Shown here piece by piece: positions 14,809 to 24,647 of a stretch of DNA of 64,000 nucleotides. A program made the position numbers and the translations under genes. Below the pieces are notes generated by a model that saw nothing but the letters and a program-made list of their open reading frames with translations, was not told the origin of the DNA and did not search any database. How positions within the stretch are numbered: the stretch's first letter is position 1; every line of letters begins with the position of its first letter. This DNA is from Planctomycetota bacterium (GTDB lineage Bacteria; Planctomycetota; Phycisphaerae; UBA1845; UTPLA1), in contig JADJRI010000007.1 of NCBI GenBank assembly GCA_016712275.1, forward strand, positions 62,001 to 126,000, in the 5' to 3' direction.

Positions 14809-17589
14809 TCAACGGGCCGACTGTCGAACGCGGCGGCGACGACGGAAGCTGCCGCTGAAGCAAGCGAAGAGGCAGGCTCCCGCGATGCCGGGGCCGACGC
14901 CGGTACCGCAAATTCCCTGGACGCCGGGATTACCATCAACGGGATTTCCATCATCCGGATTGCCGTCGTCGGGGTTGCCGTCGTCCGGATTACCATCATC
15001 TGGATTGCCATCATCCGGATTGCCGTCCTCCGGCGGAAGCTCCGGCGTGATGTCATTGTCGAGGCAGTCGGCCGTGCCGTCGGCGTCGAGGTCGCGGAGA
15101 TCGTCGAGGCCTGGGCAGAGATCGGCGGAGTTGCAGACGCCGTCACCATCGTCGTCACCATCGGGGCACACTGCGATGCCGCAATCGGCCGATTCCTCGT
15201 TGCCGCAGCCGCAGTTGCCGGGTGCCAACTTGTCGGCATCGGCCGGACAGCCGTCGAGGCAGTCCACCGTGCCATCACCGTCGGTGTCGCGGAGATCGTC
15301 CTCGCCGTCGCAGAGGTCGCAGGCATCGGGCACGCTGTCTCCGTCGGCATCGGTGTCGCACTCATCGGGAATGCCGTTGGCATTGCAGTCGTTGCCGGTG
15401 AGCTCGGTCGCGTCGTCGATGCCGTTGCCGTTGCAGTCCACGATTTGCACCGTGCCGGCGCCGCGGAGGGTGAAGTCGAAGGGACCGACGGTGTTGGAGG
15501 CGTTGCTGTAGATGAAGACGCGTGTCGTTCGCGTGTTCGTGTCAACCGGCGTGAAGCGCACGCGGAAGTTGTCGGCGAAGCCCTCGGGATTGCCGGCCGG
15601 AATCGGAAAGCCATTGGGCTGCGATAGGATGGTAAAGCCCGATGTCGGTGTCACGAGGTCGACGTTGCCGCTTAGCACCAGATCCGCCGTGCCGTGGTTC
15701 TCGATGAAGTAGAAGACAGCAAGATTGTTGCCGACCTCGACCTCCGGGAAATCGGAGAAGCCGCCTTCGATGACTTCGACCTTGCCAAACTGGAAGGCCG
15801 GGGTGACCTGGAAAACTTTGATCTGGGCCGAGCCGGTGCCGGGGGCACTCGACGAACCGACGCCCGTGCCGGTTACGGTGAAGACATAGGCGCTCTCGTC
15901 GGCATCATTGTTTGAGATCAGAACGGTGGCCGTACGCGTGCCAGTGGCCGACGGGCGGAAACCGATATTGAAGGAGACCGAGTCGCCCGCAGCGATGTCG
16001 ATCGCACTGGGCTGCAGGTTTACGGTGAAGTCACTCGCATTCGTGCCGAAGATGGCCACGAAGGGGTTGTTCGTCAGCGACAAGGTATCGCTGCCATCGT
16101 TTTCGATCGTGAAGAAGTTGTGACGATCGGAATTCACGGTCGTGTCGGCAAAGTTGAATGTTCCGCCCGAGGGAACGTTGACCGCCGGCTGCGCCTGCGC
16201 GACGACATTGATTTCAGGCTCGCTTTGGCGGGCCAGAGCGAACTGGTATCTCTGCGGCTGGGTGCCGTTGTCGGTCGAATAGACGCGGAGGGAATAGGTT
16301 CCGGAAACGGGCAGCGCGTCCACCACAATTGTCTCGGACTGGCCGGCCGCAGTATTGTTGGCGGAGCCGATGACGGTGCCGGAGGGGTTGCACAACTGCA
16401 TTCGCAGATCGCGGGCCGCCAGGGCATTGACCGTGGTGAGCGTTGGCGCCACCGTCGCATCCAGCGGCTGGGCACCCTGCTGATAGGTCGTGCCGATGGG
16501 ATCGAGCGTGACGGTGAGCTGCGAACCGGCGGAAGCGGTGAACTTGTACCAATCTTCGGCACCGTTGCGCTCCAAGGACTTTTCGTAATCCGGGAAGAGA
16601 ACGGCGGGCTGGCCATCGGCGATGGAGCCGACGGGAATGGCGGTTTCCCGCGTGTTGTTCGACTCACCGGGATCACCGTAGAGCGACGCGATGGCGCGGA
16701 TGTCGTCTTCCTGGGGGCCGTCGAAATTGGTGTTCAGGGCGGGCTCCATGAGCTTCGTGTTGTTCTGGGGCATGACGTGCATGAGGCCGAGGCCGTGGCC
16801 ATGCTCGTGGAGGAGGACGTTCTTCAGGCGGCGATAGTCGTTTGTGGAATCGAGAAAGGTGGGCATGCCGGCCGAGTCGAGGACCATGTCGCCACCGTTT
16901 CCGGGATAGCTGTTGTAGGCGAGGACGTTGCGGTCGATGGCGCCGTCGTTGTTTGTGTCGACGCCGTTGCCATCGACGAGTCGCATTGCAATGCGAATGT
17001 CGCCGCGGCCGATTTGGGTGGGCGTGGGCACCAGTCCGCCGTTGGCGACGGTGAAGGCCGCTCCGTCGTCTGGAACTTCGACATAGCGAAAGTTGGAAAC
17101 GTCCTGCCACTGGTCAAAGGCTTCGCGCACCTTGGTGCGAAAGCCGTCCATGCCGCCTGGAAACTGAGCGTTCATCGTCGCGAAGAGGTTACTGTTTTGT
17201 GAAACCTGATTGGTCTCCCAGAATGAGGGAGGAATGCTGGTGCCATCGAGCACGAAGCTGTATGTCAGAAAGAAAGGCTCGCCCTGCGGAATGTTGGGGT
17301 GGGTTCGGGTGGAGGTCCAGCGTGTTCCTTGAAGCTGGAATCGCGCGCCGGCGGCCGCATCGAGGGCCAGTGTTTCGAGAACAACATCTTGCGTGACCGG
17401 TGCTTCGAGAATCGCACTCGATTCGCTGGTGGCGATGCACATGACGTCCAAATGTTCCAGGTCATGGGTGAGGTCGAGGACTTGTTCGGCGCGGGCGGCT
17501 GCCTGCGCCCAGGAAAGCTGGCCGACCAATGCCGCCGCAATCAACAGAATGTTGTACCGATTTCGATTCGCACTCTTCTGAAAACCCAT
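14809..17589 (-). CDS. Secreted matrixin-like zinc metalloprotease with calcium-binding repeats
   Basis: The start is ATG 17589, five bases after AAGGAG. The 926-residue protein has a signal peptide (about 1-35, ending AQAAARA) and a metzincin domain to about 310 with HEHGHGLGLMH, the HExxHxxGxxH zinc site, near residue 265. Two beta-sandwich regions follow (a pre-peptidase C-like domain about 330-470, and an Abnormal spindle/CARDB-like part about 490-690 with FTIENDGSDTLSL). Then DCNxNGxPD and DADGDxxPD Ca-binding repeats, a tandem DGNPD pentapeptide linker, and a C-terminal anchor (ICGTGVGPGIAGACL, hydrophobic, RRRRR). This is a cell-surface protease of unknown substrate; the tail resembles a sorting signal but not the PEP-CTERM type. 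Confidence 0.9.
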   Translation of the reverse strand: MGFQKSANRNRYNILLIAAALVGQLSWAQAAARAEQVLDLTHDLEHLDVMCIATSESSAILEAPVTQDVVLETLALDAAAGARFQLQGTRWTSTRTHPNIPQGEPFFLTYSFVLDGTSIPPSFWETNQVSQNSNLFATMNAQFPGGMDGFRTKVREAFDQWQDVSNFRYVEVPDDGAAFTVANGGLVPTPTQIGRGDIRIAMRLVDGNGVDTNNDGAIDRNVLAYNSYPGNGGDMVLDSAGMPTFLDSTNDYRRLKNVLLHEHGHGLGLMHVMPQNNTKLMEPALNTNFDGPQEDDIRAIASLYGDPGESNNTRETAIPVGSIADGQPAVLFPDYEKSLERNGAEDWYKFTASAGSQLTVTLDPIGTTYQQGAQPLDATVAPTLTTVNALAARDLRMQLCNPSGTVIGSANNTAAGQSETIVVDALPVSGTYSLRVYSTDNGTQPQRYQFALARQSEPEINVVAQAQPAVNVPSGGTFNFADTTVNSDRHNFFTIENDGSDTLSLTNNPFVAIFGTNASDFTVNLQPSAIDIAAGDSVSFNIGFRPSATGTRTATVLISNNDADESAYVFTVTGTGVGSSSAPGTGSAQIKVFQVTPAFQFGKVEVIEGGFSDFPEVEVGNNLAVFYFIENHGTADLVLSGNVDLVTPTSGFTILSQPNGFPIPAGNPEGFADNFRVRFTPVDTNTRTTRVFIYSNASNTVGPFDFTLRGAGTVQIVDCNGNGIDDATELTGNDCNANGIPDECDTDADGDSVPDACDLCDGEDDLRDTDGDGTVDCLDGCPADADKLAPGNCGCGNEESADCGIAVCPDGDDDGDGVCNSADLCPGLDDLRDLDADGTADCLDNDITPELPPEDGNPDDGNPDDGNPDDGNPDDGNPDDGNPVDGNPGVQGICGTGVGPGIAGACLFACFSGSFRRRRRVRQSAR
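14925..15030. repeat. 15-base tandem repeats coding DGNPD
   Basis: About seven head-to-tail copies of a 15-base unit, read on the minus strand as DGNPD with D, V or G at the last position. They form the flexible linker before the C-terminal anchor of the metalloprotease. Third positions vary between copies, so the repeats are kept at protein level. Confidence 0.85.
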
Positions 17590-17832
17590 CACATCTCCTT
17601 CTTCTTCGTTCTCCCGATCAGGCCCCCCTTTAGGGCCTTCATCTTTGTCACGAAGCGGGTCGAAGGACGGACCGGGTTTTCAGGGATTAAATTGGAATGG
17701 AAGCAACTAGCAAATTTCGTAACTCTAGCAGCATACTACGTTTAGGCGCATCCCACGAATTGAGAAAAGTTGTGGAATCATGCGGTCCGAACGAGAAAAC
17801 GCCGACTTTTCTCGAATTGAAGCTGTGCCGGC

Positions 17833-19372
17833 TCAGAATTGGAAGTAGATGAACGGACTGGCGTTCTCGGGGCTGAATAGAACCAATGCCGCGATCCAAG
17901 TCGCGTAACCGATGCCGGCGACCGGCGCCGGCAGGCGGAGGCGCGGACGGCCGCGGCGAATCCAATCTTCGTAAAGATGCAGCGCCAAGAGCAGCGCGAG
18001 CAGCATCACCATGGGAACTTTGTTCATGAGCCATGCGGGGTCGGCGACGTTGGCCGGCATGAACAGGTGGGTCACGAAATAAACTGCGCGAGCGAGTGCG
18101 GCGGACGTTGGTTCTGGTTCAAGGCCACCAGGGAGCGTCATGGGCTGGCATCGGAAGAAGACCCAGGCGAGGTGGACGAGAAGGAGCGTTGAGGACCAAC
18201 AGACAAAGGTACGAAGCCACGGTGAAACGGAGGCTCGGAGCGTGGTTAGTATCGGGTCATTTGGCGATTTGGCGATCTGGCGAATTGGCGATTGGGGTGC
18301 GGGGTAGGCGGCCGTCGCGCTGATTCGTCTGAATTGATTGGTGACGACCAGTGCGGCGCCGTGGATGGCGCCCCAGATGACGAAGGTCCAGCTTGCGCCA
18401 TGCCAGAGGCCGCCGAGGAGCATGGTGAGCATGAGGTTGCGAGCGGTCAGAAGTCGGCCGAAGCGGGAACCGCCGAGCGGGATGTAGAGATAATCGCGCA
18501 GCCATGTGGAGAGCGAGATGTGCCAGCGACGCCAGAAATCGGAGAGGCTGGTTGCGAGATAAGGGCTGGCGAAGTTTGCGGAGAAATCGAAGCCCATCAT
18601 GCGAGCGATGGCAATGGCCATGTCGGTGTAGCCGGAGAAGTCGCAGTAAATCTGGCCGCCATAACAAAACATGGCGAGCCAGAGATCGCGGGACTGGTAT
18701 TGGGTTGGATCGCTGAAGACGGGATCGACGAGAGTGGCGAGATTGTCGGCAATCAACAATTTCTTTGTGAGGCCGACCATGAAAAGAACGGACGCCGGAC
18801 TCCATGCGGTCCCATGAGAATCGCTTAATGGTCTCAAGCTGGGGAAGAAACTCACGGGCTTTGACGATGGGGCCGGCGACGAGCTGGGGGAAGAATGCGA
18901 CAAAGAGGGCGAAATCGATGTAGGAGCGCGTGACGGGCGTCTCTCGTCGGTAGACATCGATGGTGTAGCTCATCGTCTGAAAGGTGTGAAAGCTGATGCC
19001 GACGGGAAGGATGATCGAGAGGGTGGAGAGATTGGGATTGAACCCGAACGAAAGAAAAAGTTCACGAAACGAGCCGATGAAGAAATTCGCGTACTTGAAG
19101 ATCACCAACACGCCCAAATTGGATACGAGCGTTGCAATGAGTAGCAGCTTTCTAGACTTGGGATTCTCCGTTCGATCGAGGCCAAGGGCGATGAAGAAAT
19201 CCAGGGTGGTGAGCGCGATGAGGATGGTGACGAGCCACGGGTTCCAAGCCATGTAGAAGAAATAGCTGGCGAGCAGAAGAAATGCGTGGCGACCGCGGCG
19301 CGTGGGAAGCGACCAGTAGACGAAGAAAACGGGAATGAAAAAGAAGGCAAACTGCCAGCTTGAGAAGATCAT
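17833..19372 (-). CDS. MBOAT-family O-acyltransferase (AlgI-like), frame break near 18783
   Basis: A polytopic membrane enzyme of about 510 residues. The N-terminal half (19372 to about 18790) has IFSSWQFAFFFIPVFF and YFFYMAWNPW, typical of AlgI/DltB-type O-acyltransferases. After one frame break near the AAAA at 18784 the gene continues LFMVGLTKKLLIADNLA and FWRRWHISLSTWLRDYLYIPLGG. The second catalytic-region histidine is in GGLWHGASW. Known members move acyl groups across the membrane onto surface polysaccharides with an SGNH partner. The SGNH gene lies directly upstream, overlapping by ATGA, so the two form a translationally coupled pair. Confidence 0.9.
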
Positions 19373-20481
19373 GGAGCATCTCCCTCGCTGCCGGTCGCAC
19401 CTTTTGCGAGTCTTGCGTTACCTGTGAGAAGACCCAGCCGCATGGATCGTTCGGCGATGCGTCGACTGAGGCGCTTGGCGAGAGCGAGGCCGACATGGGT
19501 TTCGTCGAGGTAATCCGCGTCGGTGCGCGGCACTTCCGTCATTGGAGCGCCTATGTAATTTATGCCGGCTTCGTGGCAGCAACGTGCAATCGTTTTCTCC
19601 AAATCCGATTCCACCGACATCCAACGCTTCTCGGCGCGCGGGCTGTTGGGAATGTAGGCGACGACCAGCGGAATGCCGGTGTCTCTGCAGTGCGCCAGTA
19701 ATTCACCGAAGCGGCGAACGGCGGGCGCCTGCGGATCAAATTGGGGCATTGATGCCACCATGACGGCATTGGAGTCGATTTCGAGCTGAGCCTCCAAGCT
19801 TTTCATGCGGCGATTTGCGGCCCAGGGATGCTCATAGCCATCCAATGAACAAGGTGTGATGACGCGCAGCCTGCGCTCGCGAGCAATTTGTGCGTATTTC
19901 GGGAAGACTGATTCGGCGCGTTCCTGCAGCCATTTCATTGTCTCGTACCGTCGGTGCAGCAACGCCCAGGCGATGCCGCTATTTCGTTCGAGAAAATGCC
20001 CGACGACCGTGGAGGACCAGCCGTCTTCGCGAAGACATGCAAAGAGATCGTCCCAGTCAAAAAGGTCGCGGGCGGCGGACACCGGCTCATAGTCCGCACG
20101 AATCTCGCTGGCGTTGACGCCGAGAACGATCAGACCGGGCTTCATCGCTTCGACGTATCGAGAAAAAAGAATCTGCCATTCGAGGACTTTCGAAGCGGGG
20201 ATACCGAAATTGAAGGCCGGAGCACCGATGACCTGTTCGAATTCCTGCGGCACGAGCGCATAGGCCACGCGGGAGGAACCGAGGAGGAGGATTCGCGGGG
20301 GTTCGGGACGGGCGTGGAGGGCGTCGAGCTTTCGGCGGTAATGATTGACGTAGAATTCATCGAGCGCTGAGTCGTTTTTGCGAATAAACACATCGCAGAC
20401 GGCCAGGGTGGCGAAGGTGAAAAATAGAACGGCGATTCGACGCTTAGCGGCAGGCGAAAGGGATTTGATTGAATTCGACAA
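19369..20481 (-). CDS. SGNH/AlgJ-like acyl-transfer partner protein, membrane-anchored
   Basis: The 370-residue protein has one N-terminal membrane helix (about 15-33) then an extracytoplasmic SGNH-like domain. Block I is ILLLGSSRVAYAL (Ser about 67), block III-like GVNASE follows near 122, and the C-terminal Asp/His pair is in DETHVG (about 335). By analogy with AlgJ/AlgX and DltD, it would finish transfer of the acyl group from the MBOAT partner to the glycan. A TTG at 20481 is the only upstream start; no ribosome site is visible. The stop overlaps the MBOAT start (ATGA). Confidence 0.8.
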   Translation of the reverse strand: MSNSIKSLSPAAKRRIAVLFFTFATLAVCDVFIRKNDSALDEFYVNHYRRKLDALHARPEPPRILLLGSSRVAYALVPQEFEQVIGAPAFNFGIPASKVLEWQILFSRYVEAMKPGLIVLGVNASEIRADYEPVSAARDLFDWDDLFACLREDGWSSTVVGHFLERNSGIAWALLHRRYETMKWLQERAESVFPKYAQIARERRLRVITPCSLDGYEHPWAANRRMKSLEAQLEIDSNAVMVASMPQFDPQAPAVRRFGELLAHCRDTGIPLVVAYIPNSPRAEKRWMSVESDLEKTIARCCHEAGINYIGAPMTEVPRTDADYLDETHVGLALAKRLSRRIAERSMRLGLLTGNARLAKGATGSEGDAP

Positions 20482-20670
20482 GTTTGGATTGCCCGTATGG
20501 ATGGTTCACGAAAGATTGCGTTCGCCGCAGGGTCCCTAAGTGAATATCGGATAAGCGATCGGGGCGGCGGCGTCTCAGGGGCAAGTCGGCAAAAATTGCC
20601 GGGGGCATGCGAGATTGAGGCCGTGATTGAATCGAAAAGGTACGCCGATAGAACGGCGGCGGCGTGGTTT

Positions 20671-20689
20671 CACAGGCGAGACGCCTGTG
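20671..20689. repeat. CAGGCG palindrome, short copy
   Basis: CACAGGCG (20671-20678), loop AGA, CGCCTGTG (20682-20689), followed by CCACAGG. Same design as the 14611 and 44261 elements. A GGTTCACGAAAGATTG word at about 20503 also recurs near 44229, upstream of the other copy. Confidence 0.65.
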
Positions 20690-20723
20690 CCACAGGGATT
20701 TGAAAGGAATTTGAAAACAACTC

Positions 20724-21197
20724 TCAGGCTTGGGGATCGGGCTTGGGATCGAAGTGGCCGGCTTCCATGTGTTTGTTGACTTCGGAGCGGATGAGCGGGG
20801 CTTTGACACCCAATTCGGCGAGCGCGGCGCTGGCGACGCTGCCATCTTCCCGGGCGAGCGCGATGAGCATGTGCTCAGGGCTGACAACCTTGCTTTCGAG
20901 CTGGCGGGCCTCTTCGATGGCGGCGGCCATGACATTTCGGAAATGAGGCGTGCCGGGGAGGCGGCCGAACACCCAGGTGTCTTCGAGCGTGCCCTGAATG
21001 AGGCGATCGACCGTCACTTTTGCATTGGCGAGGGTGACGCCGTTGTCGCGAAGGATAACGGCGGCAAGGCTGGTGCCTTCCTTGAGCATGGACAGCAACA
21101 GGTGCTCGGTGCCGACGTAATCCTGCTCATAGTCGCGCGCGATCTGCTGCGAGAGCTTGATGATTCGATCGAGATCGGGCGTGAGTTTCTCGAACAT
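20724..21197 (-). CDS. Stand-alone Clp N-terminal domain protein
   Basis: The 157-residue protein is two Clp_N repeats and no AAA+ ATPase. Repeat 1 holds EQDYVGTEHLLLSMLKEG (about 24-41), repeat 2 holds ESKVVSPEHMLIALAREDG (about 100-118). These match the ClpA/ClpC N-domain, which binds adaptors and substrates. Isolated Clp_N proteins are known in several phyla and may tune ClpC, but none is characterised well. It ends in an acidic/His-Pro tail (HFDPKPDPQA). The upstream membrane-protein frame overlaps the 5' end by about 70 bases, an unusual arrangement that may be an artefact of a broken stop there. Confidence 0.88.
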   Translation of the reverse strand: MFEKLTPDLDRIIKLSQQIARDYEQDYVGTEHLLLSMLKEGTSLAAVILRDNGVTLANAKVTVDRLIQGTLEDTWVFGRLPGTPHFRNVMAAAIEEARQLESKVVSPEHMLIALAREDGSVASAALAELGVKAPLIRSEVNKHMEAGHFDPKPDPQA

Positions 21198-22101
21198 GGA
21201 TCGCGTCCGTTAAAAGCCAGTTATTCAGATCGCACTTCCGCGGGGTTGTGCTTTTGTCCGATTCCGGTGTGACCTGCTTCTTTGCGTAGTTATACGCGAG
21301 ACTGAGAACAGCAACAAGAACGGTGAAGCCAAGAGTGATGCGGAGAATTTTCAGCCGATTCGCAACCTCGCGGTCGCGCCATTCGGCGAGGCGCTGGTCG
21401 ATCTCGTTCAGTTTTAGATCGATGCGCGCTTCAATCTCATCGAGCTTGATCTTGATGTAGTCGTCGGCCGTCGAGCGAATGCGATGGGCGATGCCGCCGA
21501 CCACACCCATGTCTTCGATTTGCCGGCGAAGCGTGGCCTTCGCGGCGGTTTTGGCGGAATTCGCATCGGAGAGTGTTGCGGGGGTTGCGACATCGAGCGG
21601 CTGGGGAGGCTCAAGTGACTCTTCGCCTTCGATGATGCGCGAGAGCCAGGAGCCCACGACGCTGCGCCGCTTTCGATGGAATCGCTGCCAGAATCCAAGG
21701 CGCTTTTTGATTTTCTCGATCAAATCGTCGGCGGCGTCTGAATCGGCGATCTTGATGTCACGCAACAGGCACAGCGTGACCAGTGCACGCCGGGACAATG
21801 CGTCGTAATTTGTCTTGTCAGTCTTGACGATTTCGCGGGCGATGTCCTCATTGGTCGCGTTGTCACTCAAACTCCGGCGCGACCAACGCAAGACTTCGAG
21901 AAGACCTTCGCGATCGATGTCAGTCAACATGTGCCGCCGGGCCGACACACGGCGAACAAGCTCGTCGGAGGGCAGGTCGTCGGACAGATCGAGTCCGAGG
22001 GCGCGCCCCAGCAGGAGCAATTCATCATGGGGGATACGCTTAAGCGCATCGGTCGCATTGGCGGTGGATTGTGTCTGAGGGGCCGAACTCATGGCAGGCA
22101 T
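21127..22101 (-). CDS. Hypothetical protein with coiled coil and C-terminal membrane helix
   Basis: I take ATG 22101 (22092 is equally possible); upstream codons would overlap the neighbouring ligase gene. About 324 residues. An N-terminal helical part (ELLLLGRALGLDLSDDLPSDELVRR) looks like a SAP/LETM1-style helical unit. A second helical block follows, then a charged coiled coil (IKIKLDEIEARIDLKLNEIDQRL, about 240-265) and one membrane helix (RITLGFTVLVAVLSLAYNYAKK). The C-terminal 45 residues overlap the Clp_N gene and read poorly, suggesting the native stop was lost. I do not recognise the family. Confidence 0.65.
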   Translation of the reverse strand: MPAMSSAPQTQSTANATDALKRIPHDELLLLGRALGLDLSDDLPSDELVRRVSARRHMLTDIDREGLLEVLRWSRRSLSDNATNEDIAREIVKTDKTNYDALSRRALVTLCLLRDIKIADSDAADDLIEKIKKRLGFWQRFHRKRRSVVGSWLSRIIEGEESLEPPQPLDVATPATLSDANSAKTAAKATLRRQIEDMGVVGGIAHRIRSTADDYIKIKLDEIEARIDLKLNEIDQRLAEWRDREVANRLKILRITLGFTVLVAVLSLAYNYAKKQVTPESDKSTTPRKCDLNNWLLTDAIHVRETHARSRSNHQALAADRARL

Positions 22102-22150
22102 GATAACGGCGAGCGGGCATTCTTTGGAAATGATCTTTGCACCATCGCGA

Positions 22151-23578
22151 TTATCCATCGGGCAGGGCTTTTGAGTGAACATATCGGCACTTGCCGAATT
22201 CCGAACGATGGAGGCCCGGTATTCGCTGGATTGTAAAGGCGACGCGATGCCCGAAGAGACCCTGAAGGGCCGCGGAAAGACGCGACGACCAATCTTCTGG
22301 GGCGCAAGCCCTATCCAACACCTGGACTTGGAGGGAGCCGTTTGAATTCTGCTCGATCTGAAAGGCGCCATTCCCGAAAATAGGGGAAAGGGCTTCGATG
22401 GCGCAGGCAGGCTCGATCCAATGGCCGTTATCGGTGATCAGGAAATCGGAGATTCGGCCGAGGATGCGCGGCATGACCGGGAGCGACAGGCCGCAGTCGC
22501 AGGACTCGCGTCGGACGCGGACGATGTCGCCGGTTCGATAGCGAATCACCGGCATGGCCCGGCTTTGCAGCCCGGTGACGACCACCTCGGCCAGTTCGCC
22601 GGGCAATGCCTTGTGATTGTCGCGGATGAACTCGACGAACATCGATTCCGCGCAAATGTGCCATGAGCGGCGCGGGCATTCGTATGCAATGGCGCCGGCT
22701 TCCTGAATGCCATAGCTTTGGATACATGGCACGCGGAGCGTCTGCTCGATGAGGCACTGCTGCCATGGGAATGTCACTTCACCGGTCAGAAAAACGGCAC
22801 GAAGCGCGGGAATATTTGAATCGGCGGCGATTGACTGATCGCGCTGAATCATGGCAACCAGCGCAGAAGGGAAAGCCGAAATGCGGGCGGGGTTGAACTG
22901 ACGAACTTTCGCCCAGAAATCAGCGGGTTCGAGCCGTTCGAGCAACAGCGAGTCTATTTGAGATTCGGCGAGCAACGCGTCGCGCAACCGGCGCGCCACA
23001 ATTCGCAGGCGGCCCCGCAGATTCACTGGCGGATCGACCGGCCAAAGGTGAAGTTCCTTGCTTGTTTGGTTGAAGCCGTGCCATGCGAGGCCTCGGATTC
23101 GATTGGCTTTGTCCCATGCCTGGCGATTGCGATCCCAGAAGTAAATCAGTTTATCGTCGGTTGAGCCTCGCGTGTGGTCGTGAAGCAGGCGCGAGGACGA
23201 ATCATCTCGACACATGTCTCGTGCATGAGTACGAATGTCGAAACGGGACAGAAAAGGGAGTTTGCCAAAATCGTCCAACGTTTGAATCGAATCGGCGTGG
23301 TCGTATTCAGACCGGCCGAAAAAGGGACAGTTTCGCCGGGCGTGGGTGAGCAGGTTTACGAGATTTTGAAACTGCCGGGCCTGAAGCTGATCGGATCGGA
23401 GGGACTGACATTCGACGAGCTTTCTTGCGAGGCGTCGCGTGGGGCGGCGCATGAGCGCTTCGTGAATGCGAAAGATCGGCCCCCCACCCACATGCGCTAT
23501 CCCGCCTTTGAGATCGGTCCGATTCAATGCATCGGCAAGATCGGCGCGGGGAAGGCCGGGGAGTGAGAAGATCGACAT
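22151..23578 (-). CDS. CapK/PaaK-like adenylate-forming ligase
   Basis: The 475-residue protein resembles the phenylacetate-CoA ligase/CapK branch of adenylate-forming enzymes. Seen: TRGSTDDK (P-loop-like, about 135), SYGIQEAGAIAYEC (motif near 290), YRTGDIVRVR (Asp that binds ribose, about 350), and a late GRISDFLI. CapK-type proteins sit in many polysaccharide clusters, where they may activate acyl groups for transfer; this has not been shown biochemically. The neighbouring MBOAT/SGNH pair fits such a role. No good ribosome site is seen before ATG 23578. Confidence 0.8.
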   Translation of the reverse strand: MSIFSLPGLPRADLADALNRTDLKGGIAHVGGGPIFRIHEALMRRPTRRLARKLVECQSLRSDQLQARQFQNLVNLLTHARRNCPFFGRSEYDHADSIQTLDDFGKLPFLSRFDIRTHARDMCRDDSSSRLLHDHTRGSTDDKLIYFWDRNRQAWDKANRIRGLAWHGFNQTSKELHLWPVDPPVNLRGRLRIVARRLRDALLAESQIDSLLLERLEPADFWAKVRQFNPARISAFPSALVAMIQRDQSIAADSNIPALRAVFLTGEVTFPWQQCLIEQTLRVPCIQSYGIQEAGAIAYECPRRSWHICAESMFVEFIRDNHKALPGELAEVVVTGLQSRAMPVIRYRTGDIVRVRRESCDCGLSLPVMPRILGRISDFLITDNGHWIEPACAIEALSPIFGNGAFQIEQNSNGSLQVQVLDRACAPEDWSSRLSAALQGLFGHRVAFTIQRIPGLHRSEFGKCRYVHSKALPDG

Positions 23579-23643
23579 GTAGATTGAATCGGCGGATGAG
23601 GGGAATGGGGCTTAGCCGACAGTGCTTTTGTTGGAATAAGACC

Positions 23644-23961
23644 TTAATTGTCGCCCGACATCGGTGTCGATTTCGAGGCGCGATCCTTGCGGTAACGGAT
23701 AAACTGGATGAGGAAATAGAGGACGCAACCGCCCTTCCATGCCAGCAGCCACCAGGGATCCCACCATTTGCCTGTTTTTGTTTCGACGATATCCGAGATG
23801 CCGAAGAGAATGAATGCGATGGCGAGGCCGACGACGTTGACGCGACCTGCGGGCTTGCGCATGAAGCATTGAACCAGAAAGATCATGCCGATGAGGATCC
23901 ATAGCACCGCCTCGACCTGATTCCCGATTTCGTGAAGCGTTGCGGACTGGGCGAGGGGCAT
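23644..23961 (-). CDS. Small membrane protein, unknown function
   Basis: Start at ATG 23961, with AAGG 7 bases upstream. About 105 residues and three membrane helices: VEAVLWILIGMIFLV, VVGLAIAFILFGISDIV, and WWLLAWKGGCVLYFLIQFI. Trp-rich loop (KTGKWWDPWW) between helices two and three. A basic tail follows. No family is recognised. It lies between the DUF218 gene and the CapK-like gene on the same strand, with small gaps, and so may be part of the glycan operon. Confidence 0.7.
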   Translation of the reverse strand: MPLAQSATLHEIGNQVEAVLWILIGMIFLVQCFMRKPAGRVNVVGLAIAFILFGISDIVETKTGKWWDPWWLLAWKGGCVLYFLIQFIRYRKDRASKSTPMSGDN

Positions 23962-23989
23962 GGTGAAGCCTTTGGATTGTGACGGTGAT

Positions 23990-24647
23990 TTACAGAACAC
24001 CGCGGCATTTGTATTCGATCCATGCGGCTGCTTCGTATACCAATTGCGGATAGATTAGGAACCGTGATTTCCAGCCGGTCTCTTCGGGAGCGCGGCAGCG
24101 GCGTTCCCATCGCGGCTCCTGCATGATGATGTGTTTGTAACCAGCGTGTTCAAAACAGGCACGGGCACGCCGCAGGTGTGAATAGCTCGTTACGATGATG
24201 ACTGTGTCCTTTTCGGGGTCGAGCCCGGCGGCCGTGCGGACTCCGGCTGGGTGATCGCGGGTGGTGAAATGAGCTTCGATCCATGAGAACCCTGGCCGTA
24301 TCGGCACCCCAGTCGATGGCGATGTCGCGCATTTCGTCGGCATATTTGTCGTGATTGCTGACGATCAGTTTGTCGGCCCATCCCTCCCGCAGGAGGCGAG
24401 CGGATTCGATAATGCGATTGGGATTGCCGCCGAGACAGACGATGTAGTCGGCCTTGCGAAGCGGATCCTGACAATCGAGAGCCTTAAAGACCCATGCCGA
24501 AACAGGGGTTATGATAAACATGATGTTGAGTAGAACCACGACGACAAATACGTCCTCGATTCGCCGGAGCCATCGGCGGCCGACCGACTTGGGCCGGATC
24601 TTTTGATCGAGGGGTGACTGTTTGGGTTGCGGGATCGGATCAGGCAT
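23990..24647 (-). CDS. DUF218/YdcF-like membrane protein, frame break near 24268
   Basis: From ATG 24647: a cytoplasmic basic segment, a membrane helix (VFVVVVLLNIMFIITPVSAWVF), then a DUF218 fold with ADYIVCLGG (nucleotide-like loop), ESARLLREGWADKLIVSN and DWGADTARVLMDR. The frame breaks near the AAA at 24267, then continues FTTRDHPAGVRTAA, TVIIVTSYSHLRRA and HIIMQEPRW. This is the usual DUF218 order (ElyC/SanA/YdcF). Known members act in envelope glycan carrier metabolism. The 5' end of a longer open frame (to 24752) runs into a palindromic repeat and is not used. Confidence 0.8.

Noticed and set aside
14925..15030. Regular repeats that might suggest a CRISPR array
   Set aside because: The unit is 15 bases with no spacers, lies inside a gene, and varies at third positions; it codes for a pentapeptide linker.
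16120..17202. A 360-codon plus-strand frame
   Set aside because: Antisense to the metalloprotease, whose zinc motif and domains are unmistakable on the other strand.
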